DNA of 18,393 bases, from assembly GCA_964654535.1 (NCBI GenBank), contig CAZZIZ010000052.1, positions 1 through 18,393 of the forward strand, given 5' to 3'. Both the position numbers and the translations under genes were made by a program. A model generated the notes under the pieces. That model searched no databases. It was not told the origin of the DNA and saw nothing but the letters and a program-made list of their open reading frames with translations. This document shows, one piece after another, positions 6,860-14,072 of this stretch. Position 1 is the first letter of the stretch. The number at the start of each line of letters is the position of its first letter. The stretch is from CAZZIZ01 sp964654535 (lineage in GTDB: Bacteria > Bacteroidota > Bacteroidia > Chitinophagales > UBA2359).

Positions 6860-9800
6860 TGCGGAGAATCGTTGACTACTTCATCCGCAATGAGATAGCA
6901 GGAAATATCCTGATGATCTTATTGTTCATTCTTGGTTTGTTTGGTTTAAGCCAAATGAAGACTACCTTTTTTCCAGAAGTAGAAAGCAGAACCATCTTCA
7001 TTAACGCCGTTTACCCTGGTTCCTCACCTCAAGAAATTGAGGAGGGAATTGTCGCCAAAATAGAAGACAACCTAGATGGCCTTACGGGAGTTGAACGCAT
7101 AACCTCCGTTTGCTCTGAAAACACTGGTAGTATTACCGTAGAAATACTAAAAGGCTACGATGCCGATCTCATATTGCAGGACGTAAAAAATGCGGTTGAT
7201 GGGATAAGTTCTTTTCCTGTTTCTATGGAACCGCTAACCATTTTTAAACGAGAGAGCTTGGGGAATGTACTCTCCTTTGGCATTTACGGTGATGTAGGTC
7301 TTAAGACGCTTAAAAAAATTGCGCGAAGGGTTGAAGATGACCTGCTCGCTATGGAGGGCATCTCAAAAATTGCACTTTCTGGATTTCCAGAAGAAGAAAT
7401 AGAAGTTGCCTTCAAAGAAGAAGCGCTAAGACAATACAATCTTACTTTTTCGGAAGCGGTGGCCCGTATCCGTGGTACTAACTTAGAAGTAACAGGTGGC
7501 ACCATAAAAACCGATGCTGAAGAGCTTCTTATACGTGCGGACAATAAATTCTACACTGCTAAAGAACTACAGAACATCGTTGTAAAATCAAACCCCGGAG
7601 GAGGTGCCATTCGCTTATACGATGTTGCGGAAGTAGTTGACCAATGGGAAGACCGCCCTCAAAGGACATATATAGGTGGAGAACCAACAGCCATAGTTAC
7701 GGTGAGCAATACTTTGGAAGAAGACATGCTCTCCATTGCAAGCCAGGTTAAGGAATACATTGAAAAATTTAACAACGAAAATGAAGAAGCACAAGCCTTA
7801 GTGCTAACCGATTTCTCTATAACGTTAAACCAAAGAGTCGAACTGCTTCAGAACAATGGCCTAATTGGCTTTGTCATCGTCTTGATTTTGCTTTCTATGT
7901 TCCTGCACTGGCGCATGGCATTTTGGGTAGCGCTGGCCATACCCATTTCTTTCGCAGGTATGTTTTTGTTCGCGGCTTGGCTAGGCGTAACCTTAAATGT
8001 TATTTCGCTTTTCGGGATGATCGTGGTTATCGGTATTCTAGTCGATGATGGAATCGTTATTGCCGAAAACATCTATCAGCATTACGAACGTGGCGCAACT
8101 GCCTTTCGGGCTGCTGTGGATGGAACTATGGAAGTGCTACCTGCGGTTTTTTCTGCGATTATTACAACGGTCATCGCTTTTAGCACCTTCTTTTTTATAG
8201 ATGGAAGACTGGGTGACTTTTTCAGAGAAATGGCCGTCGTGGTAATTTTTTCATTGATCTTCTCTCTTGTAGAGGGAGCATTGATTTTACCCGCGCATAT
8301 TGCACATTCGCGCGCCTTGCAAAGAGATAGTAAACCAAACGTACTACAACGTGGCTTAGATGGCATGATGTCTTTTCTCAGAGACAAACTTTATACGCCC
8401 GTTTTGAAATGGGCAGTTCGCTTTAACTATCCCACTCTAGCCATTTGCGTTGGAAGCTTGATGCTTACTTATGGAGCAATGCAAGGCGGTTATATCAAGG
8501 CTACTTTCTTCCCCGTTATTCCACGAGATGCTTTTAATGTTGATATAAAACTGCCCGCAGGTACCAGAGAACACAAAACAGAAGCCATACTTACGCGCAT
8601 TGAACAAATCACAAATGAGGTCAACAAAGAGATCTCCGAAAACACGTTCGGTGGCGAACTTGAACCCATTACTAAGATTCAAAGAAACGTAGGGCCAACC
8701 ACCTACCAAGGAAATCTGACGGTTAGCCTTTTAGATGGAGAACGTCGCGGTGATATCTCCGCTAGAACCATTATTGCCAAAGTGAGGAAAATATTGGGAG
8801 AGGTTCCAGAAGCCGAATCCGTGAGTTTTAGTTCTGCATCTCCTTTTGGAAGACCAGTTTCCATTTCACTATTAGGTACCGATGAGAAAGAAATGGCCGC
8901 TGCTATCCGTGAAGTAAAATTAAACCTAGGGAAAATCACTGACCTAAAAGACATAGTCGACAATAATCAAGAAGGGCTAAAGGAAATTTCTCTAGAACTA
9001 ACGCCAAAAGCGTATAACCTAGGCTTCACCCTTAGTGATATACTATCTCAAGTGCGACAAGGTTTCTTTGGAGCAGAAGCGCAACGTATTCAGCGCGGAG
9101 AAGATGAAGTGAGGGTTTGGGTGCGCTACGATACCGAAAGTCGATCGGACATTAACGACTTAAACAATATGCGTATTCGTTCCACCAGTGGGCAGTCCAT
9201 TCCACTTGGGGAGTTGGCAAAAATGAAAACAGAAAGGGGCATTGTAAATATTAATCGCATCGAAGGGGAAAGAGAAGTGCGCATCGAAGCAGACATTGCC
9301 AACGATAAAGTAAGTATAAGCGATATTACTTCGGATATCAAAAACGTAATCCTTCCAGAAGTTTTAAAAGAATTCCCAAGCGTGCGCGCTTCTTTTGAAG
9401 GTCAAGAAAGGCAACAGAAAAAAACAACCGATTCATTGCAGACGGTTATGCCTATTATTTTCTTGCTCATGTTTTTCGTAATTGTGCTCACCTTTAAGTC
9501 AGTCAGCCAAGCTTTAATAGTGTTTTTACTACTGCCCTTCGGCTTCATCGGCGTCGGCTTAGGCCATTTCATTCAAAGTGTTCCCATAAGCCTCTTTTCT
9601 ATCCTTGGAGTCATTGCGCTAGTAGGAATATTCGTTAACGATGCATTGGTGTTTATAACCACCTACAATGACAAGATTAAAAATGGTATGGATGTTAAAG
9701 CAGCAGTTATAGAAACCGGAAGAGCCCGCTTCCGTCCCATACTCTTAACCTCCATTACAACCATCGCGGGACTAGGGCCATTACTATTAGAAAAGAGTTT

Positions 9801-10056
9801 TCAAGCACAGTTTTTAATTCCTATGGCCATATCGGTTGCATATGGATTACTTGTGGGAACATTTATACTACTTGTTTTAATTCCTGCCTTACTTATGATT
9901 ACCAGTGGTTTCAAGACCAGAGTGGTTCAATTATATACTGGTGTAAAGCCAATTCCAGAAAGCTTGGAACCTGCTAATCCAGATAAACAAGGCTACTTCT
10001 TGCTTTATCTAGCGATATTAGTATTGATCATCATTCTTGTGCAAATAGCGAGCTAG
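6859..10056 (+). CDS. RND efflux pump, inner-membrane permease (AcrB-like)
   Basis: The 1065-residue protein is a proton-driven RND transporter of the hydrophobe/amphiphile efflux type. It shows the tandem-repeat plan: TM1 at about 10-30, a periplasmic loop to about 333, TM2-TM6 (335-480), TM7 (522-541), a second periplasmic loop to about 860, and TM8-TM12 (862-1014). The TM4 pair Asp396-Asp397 in ILVDDGIVIAEN matches the proton-relay aspartates of AcrB. In TM10 the AcrB lysine position is replaced in the segment GIFVNDALVF (Asn927, Asp928), a form I recall from other Bacteroidota pumps. A further hydrophobic stretch at 1045-1062 suggests a 13th membrane segment. The ATG at 6859 is preferred over a TTG at 6856 because it gives the TGATG junction. 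The stop TAG shares its last base with the GTG of the next gene. Substrate unknown. Confidence 0.96.
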   Translation: MRRIVDYFIRNEIAGNILMILLFILGLFGLSQMKTTFFPEVESRTIFINAVYPGSSPQEIEEGIVAKIEDNLDGLTGVERITSVCSENTGSITVEILKGYDADLILQDVKNAVDGISSFPVSMEPLTIFKRESLGNVLSFGIYGDVGLKTLKKIARRVEDDLLAMEGISKIALSGFPEEEIEVAFKEEALRQYNLTFSEAVARIRGTNLEVTGGTIKTDAEELLIRADNKFYTAKELQNIVVKSNPGGGAIRLYDVAEVVDQWEDRPQRTYIGGEPTAIVTVSNTLEEDMLSIASQVKEYIEKFNNENEEAQALVLTDFSITLNQRVELLQNNGLIGFVIVLILLSMFLHWRMAFWVALAIPISFAGMFLFAAWLGVTLNVISLFGMIVVIGILVDDGIVIAENIYQHYERGATAFRAAVDGTMEVLPAVFSAIITTVIAFSTFFFIDGRLGDFFREMAVVVIFSLIFSLVEGALILPAHIAHSRALQRDSKPNVLQRGLDGMMSFLRDKLYTPVLKWAVRFNYPTLAICVGSLMLTYGAMQGGYIKATFFPVIPRDAFNVDIKLPAGTREHKTEAILTRIEQITNEVNKEISENTFGGELEPITKIQRNVGPTTYQGNLTVSLLDGERRGDISARTIIAKVRKILGEVPEAESVSFSSASPFGRPVSISLLGTDEKEMAAAIREVKLNLGKITDLKDIVDNNQEGLKEISLELTPKAYNLGFTLSDILSQVRQGFFGAEAQRIQRGEDEVRVWVRYDTESRSDINDLNNMRIRSTSGQSIPLGELAKMKTERGIVNINRIEGEREVRIEADIANDKVSISDITSDIKNVILPEVLKEFPSVRASFEGQERQQKKTTDSLQTVMPIIFLLMFFVIVLTFKSVSQALIVFLLLPFGFIGVGLGHFIQSVPISLFSILGVIALVGIFVNDALVFITTYNDKIKNGMDVKAAVIETGRARFRPILLTSITTIAGLGPLLLEKSFQAQFLIPMAISVAYGLLVGTFILLVLIPALLMITSGFKTRVVQLYTGVKPIPESLEPANPDKQGYFLLYLAILVLIIILVQIAS

Positions 10057-11399
10057 TGAAAAAGGCAATTCATATATCTTTTGTCGGGCTCGCAATTCTT
10101 TGCTTGCATTCGCTTGTACTTAACAGTCAAGAATCCTTAACGCTTCCCAAGGCTATCTCAATTGCGCTAGAAAACAACCTCAATGTTCGCATTGCAGAAA
10201 AGAATATCGCTATCGCTGAAAACAACAATACTTGGGCTGCTGCAGGTCGTGCCCCAACTGTCAGTTTAAATATTGGCTTCAACAACTCACTGACCAATGA
10301 CCAAAACCCAGCAAGTTTTTTACAAGGAACCTATTACATTGGTTCACTCGGTGGCTCACTAGATGCAAATTGGATTCTGTATAGTGGTGGTCGTATTGCT
10401 GTAGCCAAGGATCAACTGGACATTCTACTCCAACAAGAAAGATTAAATAAGGATGTCGACGTGCATAGCTTAATAAGACAAGTTGTTCAGGAATATTACG
10501 CAGTCTTATTCCAGCTAGAAGGATTGCAAGTCTTACAGGCTTCACACGAACTCTCCGCCGCAAAACTCGATTACGAAAATGTCAAGAAAGAATTTGGGAG
10601 ATCAAACAGCCTTGACATTCTACAGTTTCAAAATGCACTGGTCAATGACAGCATAAATATTGTCAGCCAAAGAATACAAGTCGAAACCGCGGAGCGCAAC
10701 CTTTTACTTACCCTTCGCCTACCACTAGACACGCAGTACACTTTCGACGAAAAACTATCGGTAAGCGATGAAGCAATAGATGGAGAAAAGTTAATGCAGG
10801 CGCTAGAAGATGAAAGCTATACCCTGCGCAGTCTTTATCTCTTGTCAGATATTTCCGCATTAAATGCTCGTCTTGCCGAAGCACAACGCAAACCAACCAT
10901 TAGTTTAAATGGCAGCATTGGAGCCTCGCGCAATGGTTTTCAGTTTTTTGAAGACAATCCCAACACAGGTGAGCCCTTCGAATTTCAAGGAAGCAGTCGA
11001 CAAAACGGAGCACTAGGACTAAACCTCAATTGGGATCTCTATGCTGGTGGTACAAAAAGAGCAGCAGTCAAAAATGCGAAGCTGGAAGCAGAAATCGCCC
11101 TACTCAGTATTGAGGAAGCAAAAGTTCGGTTAACAAATCAACTCGACATTCTTGTCCAGAATTATAACACTCAACGCAGCCTTTTAAAACTAAGCGACGA
11201 CCAAATCAGTCTAGCAGAAGAAAACTTGGCAATGCTAGACGAACGCTTCAAAAGCGGATTAGTTACTTCCTTGGACTACAGAAATATTCAATTGCAGTAC
11301 CTAAATGCCGCCTTTGCCAAGGTTAACGCGATTTATAACCTCATCCTTACAAAGAGTGAAATCGACTTTTTAGTAGGCAAATTTGAATCTACTCCGTAG
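10056..11399 (+). CDS. TolC-like outer-membrane efflux channel
   Basis: The 447-residue protein is the outer-membrane factor of the tripartite pump. A signal peptide covers residues 1-24 (ending LNS-Q). Two outer-membrane efflux protein repeats follow, about 28-225 and 240-440. The N-terminal repeat begins with the typical LTLPKAISIALENNLNVRIA, and each repeat has a beta segment (VSLNIGFNNS and GASRNGFQFF regions, then GLNLNWDLYAGG) and long helices. The LY.GG turns at ILYSGGR and DLYAGGT are typical of the family. The start is a GTG that overlaps the pump gene stop (TAGTG), implying translation by re-initiation. Length and order fit a complete adaptor-pump-channel operon at 5738-11399. The export substrate is unknown. 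Confidence 0.95.
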   Translation: MKKAIHISFVGLAILCLHSLVLNSQESLTLPKAISIALENNLNVRIAEKNIAIAENNNTWAAAGRAPTVSLNIGFNNSLTNDQNPASFLQGTYYIGSLGGSLDANWILYSGGRIAVAKDQLDILLQQERLNKDVDVHSLIRQVVQEYYAVLFQLEGLQVLQASHELSAAKLDYENVKKEFGRSNSLDILQFQNALVNDSINIVSQRIQVETAERNLLLTLRLPLDTQYTFDEKLSVSDEAIDGEKLMQALEDESYTLRSLYLLSDISALNARLAEAQRKPTISLNGSIGASRNGFQFFEDNPNTGEPFEFQGSSRQNGALGLNLNWDLYAGGTKRAAVKNAKLEAEIALLSIEEAKVRLTNQLDILVQNYNTQRSLLKLSDDQISLAEENLAMLDERFKSGLVTSLDYRNIQLQYLNAAFAKVNAIYNLILTKSEIDFLVGKFESTP

Positions 11400-11405
11400 A
11401 AATCC

Positions 11406-11438
11406 GTCCAAAATCGATACTTGTCTTGAGTTTTGGAC
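11406..11438. terminator. Inverted repeat just after the efflux operon (possible weak terminator)
   Basis: GTCCAAAA (11406-11413) and TTTTGGAC (11431-11438) form an 8-bp perfect stem around a 17-nt loop, 6 nt after the channel gene stop. There is no T-run after the stem, so it is not a classical terminator. It may end transcription weakly, stabilise the mRNA end, or serve as a binding site near the downstream promoter. Confidence 0.4.
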
Positions 11439-11452
11439 ATTAGGTATGTTTG
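11421..11452 (+). promoter_or_regulatory. Possible promoter of the Omp85-like gene
   Basis: TATGTTTG at 11445-11452 is an exact TAnnTTTG match, and TTG at 11421-11423 lies 21 nt upstream, within the usual spacing. The leader would be about 95 nt. The promoter overlaps the inverted repeat at 11406-11438. It would make the barrel gene a unit separate from the efflux operon. Confidence 0.5.
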
Positions 11453-11551
11453 TAACTAGCTTTTAGGCTTAATCCTTGCACCAGTTCACTATATTAACTG
11501 CTTATCTTAACCGTGATGAGCAATCAAAATTCTCCCCCAGTTTAAATCAAA

Positions 11552-12703
11552 ATGAAGCGTTTCCATTCAGCTTTTTTGGTTCTACTACTTATCTCGATAC
11601 CTATGCTCGTCCAGGCACAGTTGATGGATAATGTCATCGATTTTTTAACGGTCTACCCAAACAAAAAAGCAGTTGAGAAAGATCCAAGCATTTTTCCAAC
11701 AAAAGCGATTCTAACACCAATAGTAACCTTCGCTCCAGAAACGAATTGGGGATTTGGTCTCGGTGTAAAGAACTTATTCAAACTGAAAGGCTCGGGAGAC
11801 GAAACCAGAACGTCAAACATTCCGCTGTCCTTTCTCTATACCGTTGACCACAAATACCAATTCTTCTCAGGCTTAGATATTTTCTTTCCGCAAGAACGAT
11901 ATAAGCTAACGGGAAACATAAACGTGCAGTCCTTCCCGAGTTTTTATTATGGCGTAGGACAAGACACTCCAAGGTCCAATGAAGAAGAATACACCTATAC
12001 ACAAGTACTCATTGAACCACTTTTTCTCAAAAACGTTTTGCACCCATTCCTATACTTAGGTGGTGGCCCCAGATTCAATAGTGTCAGAAGTATAGAGGCA
12101 GAACCCGAAGGTTTACTCGACCTATCCGAAAGGTCAGGAGCCAATGGATCTACTTCTGTCGGTTTTCAAGTGGCGCTTATTTTTGACAGCAGAGATAATA
12201 TTCTGAATGCCGCGGAAGGAGCTTATTTTGAATTGACCCGCGGACTCTACTCAAAAGACCTGGGTGGTTCGCAAAACTTCGAACTGACCAAGTTCGATTT
12301 CCGCTATTACCTCCAGCCGTTTAACAAACCCTCGAGCGTTTTAGCCTTCCAATTTACGGGACAACTAAGCCACGGCGACACGCCACTTTTTGAGCTCGGT
12401 CGTATGGGTGGTAAAGAAACTTTGCGCGGCTATTTTGAAGGCAGATATACCGATCGACATTTAATCACTACCCAGGCCGAATGGAGGCAAAAAGTAAGTC
12501 CCCGCTGGGGAGTAGTTGCTTTTGCAGGAATTGGTGGTGTATCCTCATCCCTACAAGCATTTGAATTTGAAAACATTCGCCCAGCTGGTGGCTTAGGGCT
12601 CCGCTTTTTAGTAGACGAAAAAGAAAACCTCAACGTCCGTCTCGACTTCGGCCTCGGCCAAGAAAAGCTCAACTATTACTTTACCATAGCTGAAGCCTTC
12701 TAA
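11552..12703 (+). CDS. Outer-membrane Omp85-family barrel without POTRA domains
   Basis: The 383-residue protein has a signal peptide (1-22, ending VQA-Q) and then goes almost directly into a beta-barrel. The alternating strand pattern continues to the end, and the chain ends in Phe, as for outer-membrane barrel proteins. Omp85/TamA features are seen: PIVTFAPETNWGFGLG (56-71) as an early strand, FDSRDN (211-216), GG-x-x-x-LRGY (286-294, the L6 RGY motif) followed by GRYTDRH. There is space for about 16 strands but not for POTRA repeats, so it resembles short Omp85 proteins found in Bacteroidota, some with unknown roles. It follows the efflux operon by 152 nt with its own likely promoter. Roles in lipid or protein insertion are inferred from the family only. 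Confidence 0.85.
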   Translation: MKRFHSAFLVLLLISIPMLVQAQLMDNVIDFLTVYPNKKAVEKDPSIFPTKAILTPIVTFAPETNWGFGLGVKNLFKLKGSGDETRTSNIPLSFLYTVDHKYQFFSGLDIFFPQERYKLTGNINVQSFPSFYYGVGQDTPRSNEEEYTYTQVLIEPLFLKNVLHPFLYLGGGPRFNSVRSIEAEPEGLLDLSERSGANGSTSVGFQVALIFDSRDNILNAAEGAYFELTRGLYSKDLGGSQNFELTKFDFRYYLQPFNKPSSVLAFQFTGQLSHGDTPLFELGRMGGKETLRGYFEGRYTDRHLITTQAEWRQKVSPRWGVVAFAGIGGVSSSLQAFEFENIRPAGGLGLRFLVDEKENLNVRLDFGLGQEKLNYYFTIAEAF

Positions 12704-12749
12704 GAATCGCCGCTTCCCAAATTGTTATAAACCTAAATCCGAGCTAAAA

Positions 12750-12762
12750 ACCTAGTCTAGGT
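12750..12762. promoter_or_regulatory. ACCTAG-T-CTAGGT dyad, possible upstream operator
   Basis: This perfect 13-nt odd palindrome lies about 40 nt upstream of the promoter TTG. Its ACCTA half-sites match those of the dyad inside the promoter, and a single ACCTAA lies at 12731-12736. A one-base centre rules out a useful hairpin, so it is more likely a protein site than a terminator. Confidence 0.4.
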
Positions 12763-12799
12763 CTCATTTCGGGACAAATAGACATGAATTGGTGTAAAG

Positions 12800-12829
12800 T
12801 TGACCTAAGTAAATACCCACTTAGGTTTG
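12800..12829 (+). promoter_or_regulatory. Bacteroidota-type promoter overlapping an ACCTAAGT dyad
   Basis: TTG at 12800-12802, a 19-nt spacer and TAGGTTTG at 12822-12829 match the TTG-N19-TAnnTTTG consensus exactly. The inverted repeat ACCTAAGT-N8-ACTTAGGT (12803-12826) fills the spacer and runs into the -7 box, as expected of an operator whose occupant would block the polymerase. Transcription would start near 12835 and leave a leader of about 165 nt before the gene at 13003. Confidence 0.6.
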
Positions 12830-12936
12830 AACTTTGTACTGTTAGATTAATCAAAAGACTATCAAATTGATTAGCGCAAACAGAAGCTCAAATAATAGCA
12901 TAAATATTGCTTGAAACCCGACAATTAATCGGGCTC

Positions 12937-12952
12937 TGTTAAAGCTTTAACA
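12937..12952. promoter_or_regulatory. Perfect 16-bp palindrome in the leader
   Basis: TGTTAAAGCTTTAACA is fully self-complementary and lies about 50 nt before the ATG at 13003, inside the presumed leader. It could bind a dimeric regulator. A near-match to the -7 box (TAAGTTTA, 12969-12976) follows 16 nt later, so a second weaker promoter may start here. Confidence 0.4.
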
Positions 12953-13002
12953 ATTAAGTCTTTTACTTTAAGTTTAAATTATAGGAACAATAACCGAAAA
13001 TT

Positions 13003-13989
13003 ATGAGTATCAAGAAAAACATCGCGATTCTAGTTTCAGTCATTTTGTTTGGACAAATCGCCATTGCACAAAAAGCAAAATCGCATCTTGAGCACGAAGA
13101 ACTAGGCAACGTAAGTTGGCATCGTGACTACGATCAGGCCTTAGAACTAGCAAAGAAAAGTAACAAAGCAGTGCTGCTGCTTTTTCAAGAAATACCAGGT
13201 TGCGCTACCTGTAGAAATTATGGTAAAAATGTCCTTACTCATCCGCTTATGGTGGAAGCTATTGAGGAGCTGTTTGTACCACTGACCATCTTTAATAACA
13301 AAGGCGGAAAAGATAAAGAAATTTTGCAGCGCTACGGCGAACCAAGTTGGAACAATCCTGTGGTGCGCTTCGTAGATGCAAATGGCGAAGACCTAACGCC
13401 GCGAATAGCAGGAAACTATACGCCGCTCAATCTTCTACGCAACATGAAACAAGTATTGTTCAATTCAGGTACCGTTGTACCAGAATACATGAACCTACTA
13501 GAGCAAGAGCTGGCTATAAGCAATCCAAACAAAGTTGGCGAAGCCTACTATCAGATGTACTGCTTCTGGACTGGTGAGAAACAACTGGGAAAAGTAGACG
13601 GTGTTATCAATACCGAGTCAGGTTTTATGGGTGGACACGAAGTGGTTAAGGTTACTTACAATCCAGACGACGTTTCTGTAAAGCAATTAGATAAAGTCGG
13701 CAATAGCAACAAGTTCGAGAGAGTTCCGGAAAAAAGCAATTACCGAGTGGCATCCAACGATGTACACTATTATCTCAAAAATAGCCAGTACCAATATCTG
13801 CCACTTTCTGAAATACAGAAAACTAAGATCAACAGTGCTTTAGGCAGCAATGCCTCGCCAAATATGTATTTGTCTCCAAAGCAATTGCAGTGGCTAGCTT
13901 CAATGGATAGCAAGTCCGGCAGAAGTGCATCTTTAATCAGCACACCAATTCAAGAGGCCTGGGCCAAATTTGAGAAGAGAAGAAGGTAA
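13003..13989 (+). CDS. Secreted thioredoxin-fold protein fused to a shortened MsrA-like domain
   Basis: The 328-residue protein has a signal peptide (1-22, ending AIA-Q). Residues about 38-155 form a thioredoxin-like domain with IPGCATC at 64-70, so Cys67 and Cys70 form a CxxC. Residues about 183-235 resemble peptide methionine sulfoxide reductase A: CFWTGE (187-192) for the GCFWG-x-E motif, GVINTESGFMGG (200-211) for the GV-x-T-x-x-GYxGG segment, and HEVVKVTYNPDDVS (212-225) for the HAEVVxVxYDP segment. The loop normally between GYxGG and HAEVV, and the later part with QYRS, are absent. A C-terminal tail has SPKQLQWL (291-298). It resembles selenoprotein-related VPGU-type thioredoxin proteins as I recall them, but both active-site codons here are Cys. 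A role in repairing or sensing oxidised periplasmic proteins is inferred. A strong terminator follows. Confidence 0.8.
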   Translation: MSIKKNIAILVSVILFGQIAIAQKAKSHLEHEELGNVSWHRDYDQALELAKKSNKAVLLLFQEIPGCATCRNYGKNVLTHPLMVEAIEELFVPLTIFNNKGGKDKEILQRYGEPSWNNPVVRFVDANGEDLTPRIAGNYTPLNLLRNMKQVLFNSGTVVPEYMNLLEQELAISNPNKVGEAYYQMYCFWTGEKQLGKVDGVINTESGFMGGHEVVKVTYNPDDVSVKQLDKVGNSNKFERVPEKSNYRVASNDVHYYLKNSQYQYLPLSEIQKTKINSALGSNASPNMYLSPKQLQWLASMDSKSGRSASLISTPIQEAWAKFEKRRR

Positions 13990-14016
13990 TTTTCAAAACA
14001 GCAATAACCTAAATCA

Positions 14017-14051
14017 AAAAGGTCTCCTGAGTATTACTCAGGAGACCTTTT
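14017..14051. terminator. Strong bidirectional terminator
   Basis: A perfect 16-bp stem (arms 14017-14032 and 14036-14051) around the loop ATT starts with AAAAGG and ends with CCTTTT, so each strand ends in a T-run. It sits between the converging genes at 13003-13989 and 14073-15632, 27 nt and 21 nt from their stop codons, and should stop transcription in both directions. Confidence 0.95.
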
Positions 14052-14072
14052 ATTTATCAAACAATCGAAACC

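Larger units (their letters stand above)
12704..13002. other. 299-nt regulatory-looking region before the thioredoxin-MsrA-like gene
   Basis: No gene is visible. The region is unusually rich in dyad symmetry: ACCTAG-T-CTAGGT (12750-12762), ACCTAAGT-N8-ACTTAGGT (12803-12826), CCCGA-N7-TCGGG (12917-12933) and a perfect 16-bp palindrome TGTTAAAGCTTTAACA (12937-12952). One consensus-quality promoter overlaps the second dyad. Confidence 0.7.

Noticed and set aside
8082..8387. Minus-strand open frame of 101 codons inside the RND gene
   Set aside because: It mirrors the codon pattern of the pump gene and has no recognisable protein features.
13199..13212. Possible selenocysteine site in the thioredoxin IPGCATC motif
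   Set aside because: Both positions are TGC and TGT, ordinary Cys codons. There is no in-frame TGA, so this is at most a Cys form of a selenoprotein-related family.
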